DNA of 56,060 nt from Candidatus Omnitrophota bacterium (GTDB lineage: Bacteria; Omnitrophota; Koll11; Duberdicusellales; 4484-171): contig JAUYCY010000032.1 of NCBI GenBank assembly GCA_030692055.1, positions 1-56,060 of the forward strand, written 5' to 3'. Below, one piece after another: positions 8,639-17,090 of the stretch; position 1 is the first letter of the stretch, and the number at the start of each line of letters is the position of its first letter. Made by a program: the position numbers and the translations under genes. The notes beneath the pieces are model-generated. The model worked only from the letters and a program-made list of their open reading frames with translations. It had not been told where the DNA came from and made no database searches.

Positions 8639-10177
8639 TTAAAACTTAACTTCCACGCCTACACTATAAATATTACGGTTATAGCTGTATAAGCTTACAT
8701 TAGAATCATCTTTAATAAAGGTATGTTGTAATTGTATTTCTGAGTCCTTGTAAAACTTATACGCCACTAGCGCAGACAAAGTAAGTATTTTATCTTTCCT
8801 GTATACATGAAAGATGGTGTTGGAATTAGTAAAATCTTGTATATTGTAATCTACCGAAAAAGTTGCATTCAGCTTACCCATAACAGGAACCAATAGCGTT
8901 GCGCTCGGTCTATAGCCTAAATATTCCCAGTTATTACCCTGGGCAAACTTTTTTTCTAAGCCGTAGCGTAAATTCAAAAATCCTTTATTTTGTTTATAGA
9001 AGAAATACCATCCAAAACCTGCGCCAACATTATTGGAATCTCTATTTTCATCGGGCGTGCTTGGTGTCCAAAGATAGTTCTCGTTCTGATATCTAAGGTA
9101 AGTTTGCCCCATATTGGATGAGCCCACCATAAAATTATAAATTGCGCTCGTTGACGGAGACGATAAATAAGACCTGTCATTTACAATTGTGTGGTTGTAG
9201 GCAGTGGGAAAGGTAAGCAAGCTATTTTTAAAATATAAACTTGGTTGCATTACAAAGGTGTGCGACATTTGGTTGTAAAAACCTAAATCGTTCTGCTTAC
9301 CGTAATAAAACATATATTGGCCTTTGAGACCGAATTTGTCCCCGAAACGCTTGTTATATTCTGCCTGGGCTGTATAAACATACCGGGAATCGCCCTCATC
9401 GGTAATGTCAACAGCAACAGTATCATCGCCGGGCTTAAGCACCACGTTATCGTCATACTGCCAAGCTGTGCCAAAAGAAAATTTCCAAGGACGCATTTCT
9501 CTTTCTCTTTCTGTTATTGCGTCAACATATCTATTTGCGAAATTAGCCATATTTGAATTAGGATCAACCAAGAACACTTCTCGAAATGCCTCTTTAGCAT
9601 CAGAAAATTTTCCTGCTTTTAAATGCGCGATACCTATTTGGTAATCACAAGATTGCTCCATAGACTTATCTAAACTCTTAGCATTTTTAAAAGCCTCTAT
9701 AGCACCTAAAGCATCAGCGTCTTTTAAAAGAACTAAGCCTTTTAAAAAAGCGATTTGCGCAGGCCTGATGCCTTCCTTTTCCGCTTCAGCTATCCACTTT
9801 TTCGCTTCTTCTAATTCATCTAATTGATAAAAACAATCCACAAGCTCCATAAGCGCGCCCACGATTTTTGGCGATAAAGTAACTGCGTCTTTTAGGGGCG
9901 GAATTGCTTCTTTGTAGCTTTGGAGTTGTTTATAGGTAAGCCCTAAATAATAAGCAGCAAGTGTAGACTGAGGGTCTTGTTCTCTTGCTTTCTTTAATAA
10001 GGTAAGCGCTTCCTCGTAGTTTTCGTGCTTATACTGGCCGATACCTTGTTCAAGCGTGGAAATAGTTTTTGGCTGGTCGTTTTTAGTATTATTTTCCACG
10101 ACTTGGGCCGGACAATTCACGGTAACCATAGCAGCTAAACTTAACCCCAAAATTACAGCAATAAGTTTATCTTTCAT
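8639..10177 (-). CDS. TPR outer-membrane beta-barrel protein
   Basis: A 512-residue protein that starts at MKDKLIAVILGL, where AAGGAAGG precedes the ATG. A signal peptide ends near CPAQ. Residues about 35-230 hold four to five tetratricopeptide repeats (YKHENYEEALTLLKKA, AAYYLGLTYKQLQSYKEAI). From about residue 240 (WKFSFGTAWQYDDNV) the sequence becomes aromatic-rich with alternating strands to a terminal Phe (VGVEVKF), typical of an outer-membrane barrel. TPR plus barrel recalls Slam/DUF560-type exporters. It precedes the FecR giant on the same strand, 230 bp away, so it may export or anchor that protein. The barrel and TPR calls are direct; the export partnership is inference. Confidence 0.75.
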   Translation of the reverse strand: MKDKLIAVILGLSLAAMVTVNCPAQVVENNTKNDQPKTISTLEQGIGQYKHENYEEALTLLKKAREQDPQSTLAAYYLGLTYKQLQSYKEAIPPLKDAVTLSPKIVGALMELVDCFYQLDELEEAKKWIAEAEKEGIRPAQIAFLKGLVLLKDADALGAIEAFKNAKSLDKSMEQSCDYQIGIAHLKAGKFSDAKEAFREVFLVDPNSNMANFANRYVDAITEREREMRPWKFSFGTAWQYDDNVVLKPGDDTVAVDITDEGDSRYVYTAQAEYNKRFGDKFGLKGQYMFYYGKQNDLGFYNQMSHTFVMQPSLYFKNSLLTFPTAYNHTIVNDRSYLSSPSTSAIYNFMVGSSNMGQTYLRYQNENYLWTPSTPDENRDSNNVGAGFGWYFFYKQNKGFLNLRYGLEKKFAQGNNWEYLGYRPSATLLVPVMGKLNATFSVDYNIQDFTNSNTIFHVYRKDKILTLSALVAYKFYKDSEIQLQHTFIKDDSNVSLYSYNRNIYSVGVEVKF

Positions 10178-10248
10178 ACTACCTTCCTTCAATGAGCAGA
10201 CGATACTTGACAAATTTGTCAAGTATTGTAGCCCGCAAGGGCGTCTGC
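10178..10248 (-). promoter_or_regulatory. 5' leader stem-loop with TCATTGAAGG linker
   Basis: In gene sense GCAGAC pairs with GTCTGC around a perfect inverted repeat with ATACTTGACAAA/TTTGTCAAGTAT arms, then TCATTGAAGGAAGG and the ATG. The basal GCAGAC/GTCTGC stem is shared with the pheA leader, while the inner hairpin is unrelated. Confidence 0.65.
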
Positions 10249-10373
10249 GAATTGAACCCCACACCCAGCAGTAGAGTATTTAATCACTGTGGGATATGTG
10301 ATTTGTGATATTATTTCAAAATCGCTTCTATTATTATCCCATCACCTTATCTGGGTGTGGGGTCAAATTCGAC
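10249..10373 (-). repeat. CCCCACACCCAG inverted-repeat element, copy 2
   Basis: Same conserved ends and same orientation relative to the downstream gene as the copies at 8475, 22725 and 25370. The internal ~80 bases differ from copies 1 and 3 but share the start of copy 4 (a GGTGATGG segment). It adjoins the TPR-barrel leader. Confidence 0.85.
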
Positions 10374-10536
10374 TAAACCCCGACGCAATGTCGGGATAAG
10401 TCTCATTTGACCACGGCTGCTTAAAAAACCATATTAGTATACTCTTTAAGGCTACAAAGTCAAGAAAAATATTGTCCATAACACATTGCACAGCAGAAGG
10501 TTACGTAATCGTATTTTAGCTCATACTTGATCTTGT

Positions 10537-10724
10537 GGCGCTGTTGCATAATGCATCAGCGCCTGATTACAATGATTACTAAAAGATTCCAACGATTGAA
10601 AACATTAACAATCTTAATCACTGTAATCATCTTTTTCCGCCGAAGGCGGATCCGCCCACAATAAATAAATATCGGTGGCGGGAATCGCTGAAATCAGGGG
10701 CTGTTGCGTTTCGCAACAGTCCCC
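10537..10724 (-). repeat. GATTA-type element, copy 2
   Basis: Same two terminal hairpins and GATTA-word interior as 1869-2057. In minus sense it starts with the GACTGTTGCG/CGCAACAG hairpin 24 bases past the CHASE2-phosphatase stop. A different GC-rich palindromic insert (CCGCCGAAGGCGG) fills about 10633-10681, the same internal site that carries another insert in copy 1. Confidence 0.85.
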
Positions 10725-10748
10725 TTATAGCTTGTAGTTTAGAGCTTT

Positions 10749-12665
10749 TCATATTACTTTCACTACTATTAAGGTAATATCATCATGCTGGTGGGTACGC
10801 GGTTCAAATTTACGGATATCTTTGCCAATAGCCTCTAGAATTTCTTTTGCCGAAAGACTATGGTTATCCTGAACTACTTTAGTAAACCTATCTTTACCAT
10901 ACAACTCAAGCTTAGAATTCATAGCTTCGGTTACGCCATCAGTATAATAAACAAAAATATCTCCTTTTTCAAAATTCAGTCGAGCGCTGCAATAATTTCC
11001 TTCCATCAGGCCTAGCGGCATACCCTCCTCAACGTCTAAAAAATCGCACTTCGTGCCTTTGTGTAAATATAATACAGGCATATGTCCGCCGTTGGTGTAA
11101 ATAAAAGCTTTTTTTGCAACATCAAATATTGAATAAAATATAGTGACAAAAAGATTAGACGACCCTTCTCTTACCAATTTAGAATTTAGATGCAGTAATG
11201 CCTCCTCGGGCCTATCCTGTTGACTAGCAAAAAACTTAAATGCTCCTACCACCATAGCCATGAATAAACTAGCGGGGACACCTTTACCTGAAACGTCTCC
11301 TATCATTACACCAAATTTATCTTTACCAAGTTCAACAAAATCATAAAGGTCTCCTCCAACTTGGCGTGCCGTAAACATTGCTGCGGTGACATCAAGACCC
11401 TCGGGGGCTCGTATTTCTTTGGGAAGAAAGCTTTCTTGTATTTTTTTTGCAATATCAAGTTCTTTTTCCATGAGCAGGCGCGTTTTCCACTCAGAAACAT
11501 ACTTATACACGGTAACTGATAAATAAACCACAAAGATTACGCAAATGGGATAGAAAAAGTCTATCCATAAACCACAGCAATTAAAAAGCACAATACCGAC
11601 GATGATGAAAATAAACACTGTTACAAGTGAAAATACTAATCCTTTTATGGGTTTTGTCTTTAACGTGACTATGCAAGTAATAACCATCAGCACTATAAGA
11701 ATCAGCGAGTTAATTCTTCTGGGAACCCGGCTGACAAAACTTCTGTTAACCATAGAGTTAAACACTTCAGCGTGAACCCCCGCTGCCGGATAAAGTTGCT
11801 GGAAAGGATTAGGATGTAAATCTACGGTCCCTGCCGCGGTCAAACATATAATACAAACTTTCTCTTTAAAAATGTTTAAGTCTAAGGTGGGCTTTTGCGC
11901 TGACATATCCGCTAAATAGGATTGGAGCACGTCCACATAAGAGTAATGTTTATAGGTTGCACCCCATTTACCTGAAAAATTTATCAACATATTTGAATTC
12001 TCATCTAAAGGAACTTTCAGAGTTTTACCGCACATAATAAATTTTGCGGGAACAAATTTTATGTCGTCGCGACTAATACCCAAGTAGTCGCAGCTAATTA
12101 AAAACGAAATAAAAGGATAAAGGGCGTCTTGATGCTTTATATACAAAGGAACTTTTCTAAATTTTCCGTCGATATCTTCAACGATATTAATATGGCCGTC
12201 TCCTTTGGCGGCTAAACGCAGGCTATCTAAACTTTTTGCCCGGTAGCCTGAGGCAGAAAGTAGTTTTGCTTTTTTCCTTGTATCTATCTCTAAGGCAAAC
12301 GGCAGATATACATTGCCGGCAAGCTTCATCGCCTCCTCAAATTCCTTATCGTACTCTTGGGGTTCACTAAAAAAGATATCGAAGAAAATATATTTGGCTC
12401 CGGCTCCAGAAAGCGCCTTTACTAAAAGCGCGTGATAATTTCTGCCAAAAGGAAATCTTCCTAATTTTTCAAACGTATCTTCGGCAATTTCTATAAAGAC
12501 AACTTTATCCGTGGTTTTAATGGCGGGGCGCAGCAAAAACCTCATATCCAGAGTTATAAGTTCATAGCTGTCTAGAAGATGAAAATAGGATACGGCAAGA
12601 ATGAGCGGAACGGCAATAGGCAAGATAACAAAAATTAAAATTTTCTTCAGGTTTCTTAAGTTCAT
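10749..12665 (-). CDS. CHASE2 sensor with SpoIIE/PP2C phosphatase
   Basis: A 638-residue membrane sensor phosphatase. An N-terminal transmembrane helix is followed by an extracytoplasmic CHASE2 domain (about 30-310; FIEIAEDTFEKLGRFPFGR, AGAKYIFFDIFFSEP). Three transmembrane helices come next (about 320-395) and a SpoIIE-type PP2C phosphatase (about 405-638) with the metal-binding motifs VGGDLYDF and IGDVSGKGVPASLF and a late YYTDGVTEAMN. CHASE2 senses unknown extracellular cues; such phosphatases dephosphorylate STAS anti-sigma antagonists. A STAS gene lies 415 bp upstream on the same strand, a plausible target. Downstream are the TPR-barrel and FecR genes, a grouping seen around CHASE2 proteins in other bacteria. 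Domain calls are firm; the target is inferred. Confidence 0.88.
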   Translation of the reverse strand: MNLRNLKKILIFVILPIAVPLILAVSYFHLLDSYELITLDMRFLLRPAIKTTDKVVFIEIAEDTFEKLGRFPFGRNYHALLVKALSGAGAKYIFFDIFFSEPQEYDKEFEEAMKLAGNVYLPFALEIDTRKKAKLLSASGYRAKSLDSLRLAAKGDGHINIVEDIDGKFRKVPLYIKHQDALYPFISFLISCDYLGISRDDIKFVPAKFIMCGKTLKVPLDENSNMLINFSGKWGATYKHYSYVDVLQSYLADMSAQKPTLDLNIFKEKVCIICLTAAGTVDLHPNPFQQLYPAAGVHAEVFNSMVNRSFVSRVPRRINSLILIVLMVITCIVTLKTKPIKGLVFSLVTVFIFIIVGIVLFNCCGLWIDFFYPICVIFVVYLSVTVYKYVSEWKTRLLMEKELDIAKKIQESFLPKEIRAPEGLDVTAAMFTARQVGGDLYDFVELGKDKFGVMIGDVSGKGVPASLFMAMVVGAFKFFASQQDRPEEALLHLNSKLVREGSSNLFVTIFYSIFDVAKKAFIYTNGGHMPVLYLHKGTKCDFLDVEEGMPLGLMEGNYCSARLNFEKGDIFVYYTDGVTEAMNSKLELYGKDRFTKVVQDNHSLSAKEILEAIGKDIRKFEPRTHQHDDITLIVVKVI

Positions 12666-12882
12666 CCGAGATTTTGCATTAGGCTGTTATAGTAATCGAT
12701 AATGTTTTGTGAGATAACAGGTTATCATACATTCGCAAGGTAAGAAAAAGTTACAAAGCTTTTTACGAAATAAAATGTTTTCTCTACTGCGAAATGCTTA
12801 TATTCTCAATCAAATTCAATGGTGGACCCAATTAATGCGCCTGCGGCGCTCTTTGCTAACGCAAAGATTGGGTTCATATATT

Positions 12883-13081
12883 AAACACAAATTGGCACAA
12901 ATTCCACACGAATAGGCACGAATAAATTTCCCGCCCAAGCGTCACCGCCTTTAGCGGGATCCCGCTAAATAAAAATATTAAGGGGCGGGACGTGAAAATT
13001 CCTGCCTGCCGGCAGCCTGCCTACCGGTAGACAGAGCAGGTGTGTAAGCGTGAAGCGCGAATTCGTGTATATTCGTGTTTT
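12883..13081. repeat. short-period inverted repeat (ACGAAT words)
   Basis: The left arm holds spaced words CACAAATT, CACACGAATAGG and CACGAATAAA, and the right arm the complementary GAATTCGTG and ATTCGTG words, around GC-rich palindromes. It lies 3' of the STAS gene. The rest of the 12666-13080 gap holds a GCGCCTGCGGCGC palindrome at about 12838-12850; no coding sequence is visible. Confidence 0.55.
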
Positions 13082-13385
13082 AAGAAATAATATCAAAAAG
13101 TCTATCCAGCTTCTTTATCTCAAAGATATTTTTTATCCGAGGCGTAAGGCTAGAGAGCTCTAAGCTTCCGCCGGAAAGCTTGGTGTTTTTTAGCATCTCA
13201 ATAAGCATAGCAAGGCCTGAAGAATCTATGTAGGTGACTCTAGAAAGATCGATAGTTATCTTTGTTGTTTTTTTGGCGATGAGCTTAGTTAAAACTTTTT
13301 TGATTTTAGGGCTTGAATTTATATTGATTTCTCCAGCAAGGTTGCATATAGTCACGCCGTTATTTGATTTTATTACTATGGGCAT
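13080..13385 (-). CDS. STAS-domain anti-sigma factor antagonist
   Basis: A 101-residue single STAS domain. The start at MPIVIKSNNGV (13385) is chosen because AAGAAGGAGA lies just upstream; the extra 21 codons before it fall inside an inverted repeat. The motif VTYIDSSGLAMLIEML carries the Ser-Ser-Gly at the phosphorylation position of SpoIIAA/RsbV proteins, reversibly phosphorylated by an anti-sigma kinase. The SpoIIE-type phosphatase downstream could dephosphorylate it. No kinase of the RsbW type is in this window, so the circuit is incomplete here. Confidence 0.85.
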   Translation of the reverse strand: MPIVIKSNNGVTICNLAGEININSSPKIKKVLTKLIAKKTTKITIDLSRVTYIDSSGLAMLIEMLKNTKLSGGSLELSSLTPRIKNIFEIKKLDRLFDIIS

Positions 13386-13401
13386 GTGTTTCTCCTTCTT
13401 G

Positions 13402-13486
13402 CAACGCGAATATACGCTAATCCCTGCCCCGACGTTATGTCGGGGCAACGCTAATTTTCGCTAATATTTATTCGCGTGAATTCGCA
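13402..13486. repeat. short-period inverted repeat (CGCGAAT/CGCTAAT words)
   Basis: Words CGCGAATATACGCTAAT on the left pair with ATTAGCG/ATTCGCG-type words on the right, around a perfect hairpin with GCCCCGAC/GTCGGGGC arms (13426-13446). It lies directly 5' of the STAS gene. The same word type recurs at 34983-35117. Confidence 0.6.
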
Positions 13487-13639
13487 TTACCTGCCGCCTG
13501 CCTGTCGGTAGACAGAGGCAGGAAAGTTCACTCCGCCGCAGGCGGAGTTCACAACTATCAGGGTAAGGCGAAGCCTTTACCTTATTTTGAACTTCCTTGC
13601 GGTAGCTACGACACAAAATTGAACTATTCTCATTACCAC

Positions 13640-13760
13640 AACGCATTTTATCCAGGGGGATAGGCCTTCCTAATACCTTTAAAGGAAGGGTCTTACTTGT
13701 GCCCTTTAGGGTATACTTTCCTATACCGCAAGAAACCGGATTTGCTAAATTTTACCATTA
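13640..13760 (-). other. possible structured RNA segment
   Basis: In minus sense ATCC/GGAT and ATAGG/CCTAT can pair as outer helices around a CCTTCCT/AGGAAGG hairpin and an ACCCTAAAGGG hairpin. It lies between the acyltransferase gene and the STAS gene, with no coding potential. I do not recognise it as a known RNA class. The rest of 13487-13806 holds more GC palindromes only. Confidence 0.25.
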
Positions 13761-13806
13761 TTGTGCTAATACTCAATGACTGTTAATCTCTATTAATTCT
13801 TCTTAA

Positions 13807-14568
13807 TTATTGCGTCAAATGAGTCTCTATAGCTTTTTTTGAGAGTGAACTCAGTTCTTTTCTGTCACTTACGTCGCGCATTTCGATTGGCTTTAAGATA
13901 CTTAAATCCACTTCAATGCTTTTTAAGGCTAAGACACCTAAAAGATGAGGTACAAAGTCCATATCGCCATACCAAAAGATTAAATCCTTATTCTTTTCAT
14001 CTATCGGCTCTGTATTTATCTTCCTATATTTAATGGTAAAAGGAACAATTAGAGATCCGCTTACAAGCGGTGCCTCAAAAAATGAAGATTTAAAAGGTGT
14101 GATAGAGTTACCGTCTGTGGTAGTCCCTTCTGGAAAAAGAATAACATTGATTCCATTTGTAAGAAAAGAACTAATTTTACCAATCTCTCTATGCAAACCA
14201 GACGGATTAAGCCTGTTTACAAAAATCGTATCAGAAAGTAAAGTAAATATGCCAAACAATGGCCATTGCTTTAAGTCACCCCGCGCAATAAATACCAAGG
14301 GAAAAATACTACTGATAATTATTCCGTCTAAGTAGCTGACATGATTGGTTACAAAAAATATACCTTTTTGATTAGGCAGGTTCTTGTTACCGTGAATCTT
14401 TATTTTTATTCCTATAATCAAAGCTGCTGCTTTCGCGAAAATACGAGTCAATCTAGATATATAATACGGCCTCTTTTGCGGCAAAAAAATACACCGCGTC
14501 GATATGAAGAAAAAAATAAAAACAAAAATATTTGTGAGTAATGCCAGAACCTTGAGAAACTTTCTCAT
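13807..14568 (-). CDS. 1-acyl-glycerol-3-phosphate-type acyltransferase (PlsC/OlsA family)
   Basis: A 253-residue membrane-associated acyltransferase. It has an N-terminal hydrophobic helix and the conserved family blocks FFVTNHVSYLDGIII (HX4D catalytic motif, about residue 75) and VILFPEGTTTDG (about residue 140). The enzyme transfers an acyl chain to an acceptor on the inner face of the cytoplasmic membrane. The ATG overlaps the stop of the OlsB-like gene (14565-14568), so the two are coupled; this pairing suggests O-acylation of a lyso-ornithine lipid (OlsA role) rather than, or besides, phosphatidate synthesis. Family certain, acceptor inferred. Confidence 0.85.
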   Translation of the reverse strand: MRKFLKVLALLTNIFVFIFFFISTRCIFLPQKRPYYISRLTRIFAKAAALIIGIKIKIHGNKNLPNQKGIFFVTNHVSYLDGIIISSIFPLVFIARGDLKQWPLFGIFTLLSDTIFVNRLNPSGLHREIGKISSFLTNGINVILFPEGTTTDGNSITPFKSSFFEAPLVSGSLIVPFTIKYRKINTEPIDEKNKDLIFWYGDMDFVPHLLGVLALKSIEVDLSILKPIEMRDVSDRKELSSLSKKAIETHLTQ

Positions 14569-15296
14569 ACGAATCTTTCTCTATAGTTGTTATTAATCAG
14601 CTTCGTATCAAGCATCATAAAAAAATCAGCGGTACCAAATTCTTGATCCCACGCCGGCATCCCGCATACGGCTGCGCCCATTTTCAAATATCCTCGTATT
14701 AAAGAAGGCAGAAGCTTAACAATTTCTTTTTGGCTATAATTTTTTATGTCTTTTGTGAAATGATATGTTTTATCCTTTAGGGGATAAACCATAAATTGCT
14801 TTGGAGCAAAATGCTTTTCTTTTAAAAATGCGAAAAGCTTGCCTATTGTTTCGGGGCAAGGCCGCTCAATACTGGGACAGCCAAACACATATGCGACATT
14901 GTTCGCCGCAAAGTAAGAAAGTAATTCCTTCCATAATAAGTTTATGATCTGATACTTTCTATAGGAAGGCAGTACGCAGGCTCTGCTCATCTCAAGCAAC
15001 TCGCCTTTACAGTTTTTCTTTATATTTCCTAAATCAAATTCAGTCTCGGAATAAAAACCTATATGTTTTTTAGCGACTGAACCCGGAAGAAGACGGTAAG
15101 TTCCTATCACATTTGCGCTATGCGTGTCTATAACCGCTAAATGTTCACAAAATTGGTCAAACTCATCTTCGTCTTTCGCATCCTTATTAAAAAAGATTCT
15201 GCCTCTTAGATACTTTATTTTATCAAGGAGGACACTATCTTTAGCAAAGCATATTTTAAATCTATCTCGGACTTGGGAATCTTTCATGGCTACCAT
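14565..15296 (-). CDS. OlsB-like N-acyltransferase (GNAT fold)
   Basis: A 243-residue protein with the conserved order of ornithine-acyl[ACP] N-acyltransferases and hemolysin-like GNATs: GTYRLLPG, GFYSETEFDL (about residue 80), EMSRACVLPSYRKYQI (about residue 100), and a C-terminal LIRGYLKMGAAVCGMPAWD followed by FGTADFFMMLD. OlsB makes the first step of ornithine-type aminolipids, joining a 3-hydroxyacyl chain to an amino group. The next gene is the O-acyltransferase partner and the preceding gene a methyltransferase; the intergenic gaps are -4 and +3 bases, so this is one operon. The exosortase-associated acyltransferase branch of the same family is an alternative; no exosortase is visible here. 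Confidence 0.78.
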   Translation of the reverse strand: MVAMKDSQVRDRFKICFAKDSVLLDKIKYLRGRIFFNKDAKDEDEFDQFCEHLAVIDTHSANVIGTYRLLPGSVAKKHIGFYSETEFDLGNIKKNCKGELLEMSRACVLPSYRKYQIINLLWKELLSYFAANNVAYVFGCPSIERPCPETIGKLFAFLKEKHFAPKQFMVYPLKDKTYHFTKDIKNYSQKEIVKLLPSLIRGYLKMGAAVCGMPAWDQEFGTADFFMMLDTKLINNNYRERFV

Positions 15297-15299
15297 TCT

Positions 15300-16202
15300 T
15301 TAAATTAAACCTTTGCTATTAATTCCTTTGTAAATCACTAAATGGTCTTGCTGTTGCACGAGAGGCCTCTTTTTTTGCCAGAATTTTTTATAAATAAACT
15401 CCGTAATTTCTTCTTTCTGTTTTAAAGTATATCGATGCACCTCGGGATAAAGAAGAATCATCCATAAAACAGCCATAAATTTTGCAAAATCATCTACGTA
15501 AAAATAAACACGGTTGGTGCGTAAATGCATCTTGGCATTTTTAAAAATAGGCCGCTTTTTTAATTCATCTTTAAATACGCGTAAATCCTGGTCGTTATAG
15601 CAACCGCAGAATTTTCCGGCAAAATGATTATAGAGCCAGGTCGTGCTAAATTGGTCGTAGCTTTTTGACGCCATAAGCACGGCGTGAATAGCTGCCTGCG
15701 GTGCTAAAAATTTACTATATAAATTATCAAAAATTTCCGCCCAATGACACTGACGGCAGTAATAAAGAGAGTGATGCAGCGTAATTAAATGGACTTTTTT
15801 ACCTTGTAACTTGTGTTTAAAAAATACTTCAATATTTTTTGAATTTGAAAATATCTTATTATAATCGCCTTTTATGACAACTACATGGCCGGTGCGTTGA
15901 CGCTGTATCCGACTTTTCACAATACTAAGCGCGTCATTGTCAATATCAAGTAGGTACAGCCCTCCCCCAAAAGCAGTTTCTAAAATTCTAAATTGGGGCT
16001 CAGCGCTAGAGCCTATTGAAAATGCCCGTAACGGTACGAACAGAGGCAAAGTTTTATTGAGAGTTCGTATAACCTTGGCAAGTTCTTCGCCTATATCAAC
16101 TTTATCGTGGCTGTAGCGTGACCAAATCTTATCTCTTTCGTAAATTTTGAAGTTTGCTACCTTTACTCCGCTTTCAATTATTTTCCTATACGCCGCGCTC
16201 AT
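15300..16202 (-). CDS. SAM-dependent methyltransferase-like protein
   Basis: A 300-residue protein. Residues about 60-90 carry a class I methyltransferase-type core: AFSIGSSAEPQFRILE, then GGGLYLLDIDNDAL with the acidic end of strand 2, and HLITLHHSLYYC (about residue 140) as a strand-4 analogue. The glycine loop is not canonical. It is the first gene of the operon with the OlsB- and OlsA-like acyltransferases, so methylation of an aminolipid head group is plausible, but this is inference; I cannot name its substrate. The ATG at 16202 follows AAAGGAG. A 290 bp dispersed element lies directly upstream. Confidence 0.6.
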   Translation of the reverse strand: MSAAYRKIIESGVKVANFKIYERDKIWSRYSHDKVDIGEELAKVIRTLNKTLPLFVPLRAFSIGSSAEPQFRILETAFGGGLYLLDIDNDALSIVKSRIQRQRTGHVVVIKGDYNKIFSNSKNIEVFFKHKLQGKKVHLITLHHSLYYCRQCHWAEIFDNLYSKFLAPQAAIHAVLMASKSYDQFSTTWLYNHFAGKFCGCYNDQDLRVFKDELKKRPIFKNAKMHLRTNRVYFYVDDFAKFMAVLWMILLYPEVHRYTLKQKEEITEFIYKKFWQKKRPLVQQQDHLVIYKGINSKGLI

Positions 16203-16204
16203 AG

Positions 16205-16492
16205 TTCTTTTTCTCCTTTACTTTGTAATGAAGCTTTCCATAACTCCTCGGGCTAACCCTTCGACTTCCTTCGATTCCACTCAGGACAGGTCGCTCAGGA
16301 CAAGAGCCCGAGGTTTCAGTATGGCTAATACCAAGCGGCGCACCATATAATCCCTGCCTGCCGGCCCGCTTCGCCGAACTAAGCGAGGCGAGCAGGCAGG
16401 CGCGCCTGTGAATGCCGCGGTTTTTTGAGCACCTTAATACGCTAATAAGCGAAATCCCGATATCATCGGGAAGCGCCGCGAATGTGTAAAAG
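16205..16492 (-). repeat. 240-290 bp dispersed element, copy 1
   Basis: In minus sense it matches 48385-48630: shared blocks are CGGCGCT-CCCGATGATATCGGG, AAAAAACCGCGGCATTCA, GTGCGCCGCTTGGTATTAGC and GGCTTCATT-like ends. This copy has an additional GCAGGCAGG-flanked palindromic insert between the CATTCA and GATTATAT blocks. It ends directly before the RBS of the methyltransferase gene. Confidence 0.8.
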
Positions 16493-16942
16493 TTATTCTC
16501 CGATATCCTCATTCCATAACTTTGGTTTCTCTTTTATAAAATTCTCCATCATGTCTTTACACTCTTTCATATTCTGGTTAAGAATTCTTAATCCGCGTTT
16601 TTTTGAATAACTTTCAGGCCCCTTGAATGTTTCATTTTCACCGATGACCACAACGGGAATCTTATATAGTAAAATCGCGCCGGTGCACATATCGCAAGGA
16701 GATAGAGTCGAATAGATAACGCATTTTTGGTAATCCTTCACTTTGAGCCTGCCGGCACTTTCAAGACAATCTATCTCTGCATGTAAAATTGCGGATTTTT
16801 TTTGAACTCTTCTATTGTGTCCACGGCCGATGATTTTTCCATCTTTGACCAATACCGCGCCGATAGGTATACCGCCTTCGCTTAAACCTTTTCGCGCTTC
16901 CCTTATCGCTTCTTTCATGAATTTAATATGCATCTCTTTCAT
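16493..16942 (-). CDS. cytosine deaminase-like (FCY1-type) zinc deaminase
   Basis: A 149-residue CDA-fold deaminase. Zinc and catalytic motifs are LHAEIDCLESAGR (His-Ala-Glu, about residue 54) and TLSPCDMCTGAILLYKIP (Pro-Cys-x-x-Cys, about residue 82). The segment VVVIGENETFKGPE and the end FIKEKPKLWNEDIGE are the marks of the yeast cytosine deaminase branch rather than of tRNA adenosine deaminase TadA, which lacks the WNEDIGE-type tail. It would convert cytosine (or a related base) to uracil with release of ammonia, in pyrimidine salvage. It stands alone, with repeats on both sides. Guanine or another base as substrate cannot be excluded. Confidence 0.75.
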   Translation of the reverse strand: MKEMHIKFMKEAIREARKGLSEGGIPIGAVLVKDGKIIGRGHNRRVQKKSAILHAEIDCLESAGRLKVKDYQKCVIYSTLSPCDMCTGAILLYKIPVVVIGENETFKGPESYSKKRGLRILNQNMKECKDMMENFIKEKPKLWNEDIGE

Positions 16943-16950
16943 GTTTTAAG

Positions 16951-17070
16951 TAGTAATACGCAAAGCGCTAAGCGCATCCTTCGACTTCCTTCGATTCCAC
17001 TCAGGACAGGTCGCTCAAGACAAGTAGCGCATAGCGTAATTCGCAAAGCGCCAAGCGCATAGCGCAGAGT
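16951..17070. repeat. AAGCGC/ATAGCGC short-period repeat with an inserted palindrome
   Basis: Words like GCGCTAAGCGC, AGCGCATAGCG and CAAAGCGCCAAGCGC repeat every 10-12 bases. They are interrupted at 16979-17022 by a copy of the TTCGACTTCC..ACTCAGGACAG repeat also present at 16259-16303. Related words close the PHP gene at 45870-45905. Confidence 0.6.
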
Positions 17071-17090
17071 ATTTTAAGAATATTAAGTTA

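Noticed and set aside
16186..16512. Minus-strand open frame over the dispersed element
   Set aside because: Composed of palindromic repeat sequence and overlapping two real genes; no family resemblance.
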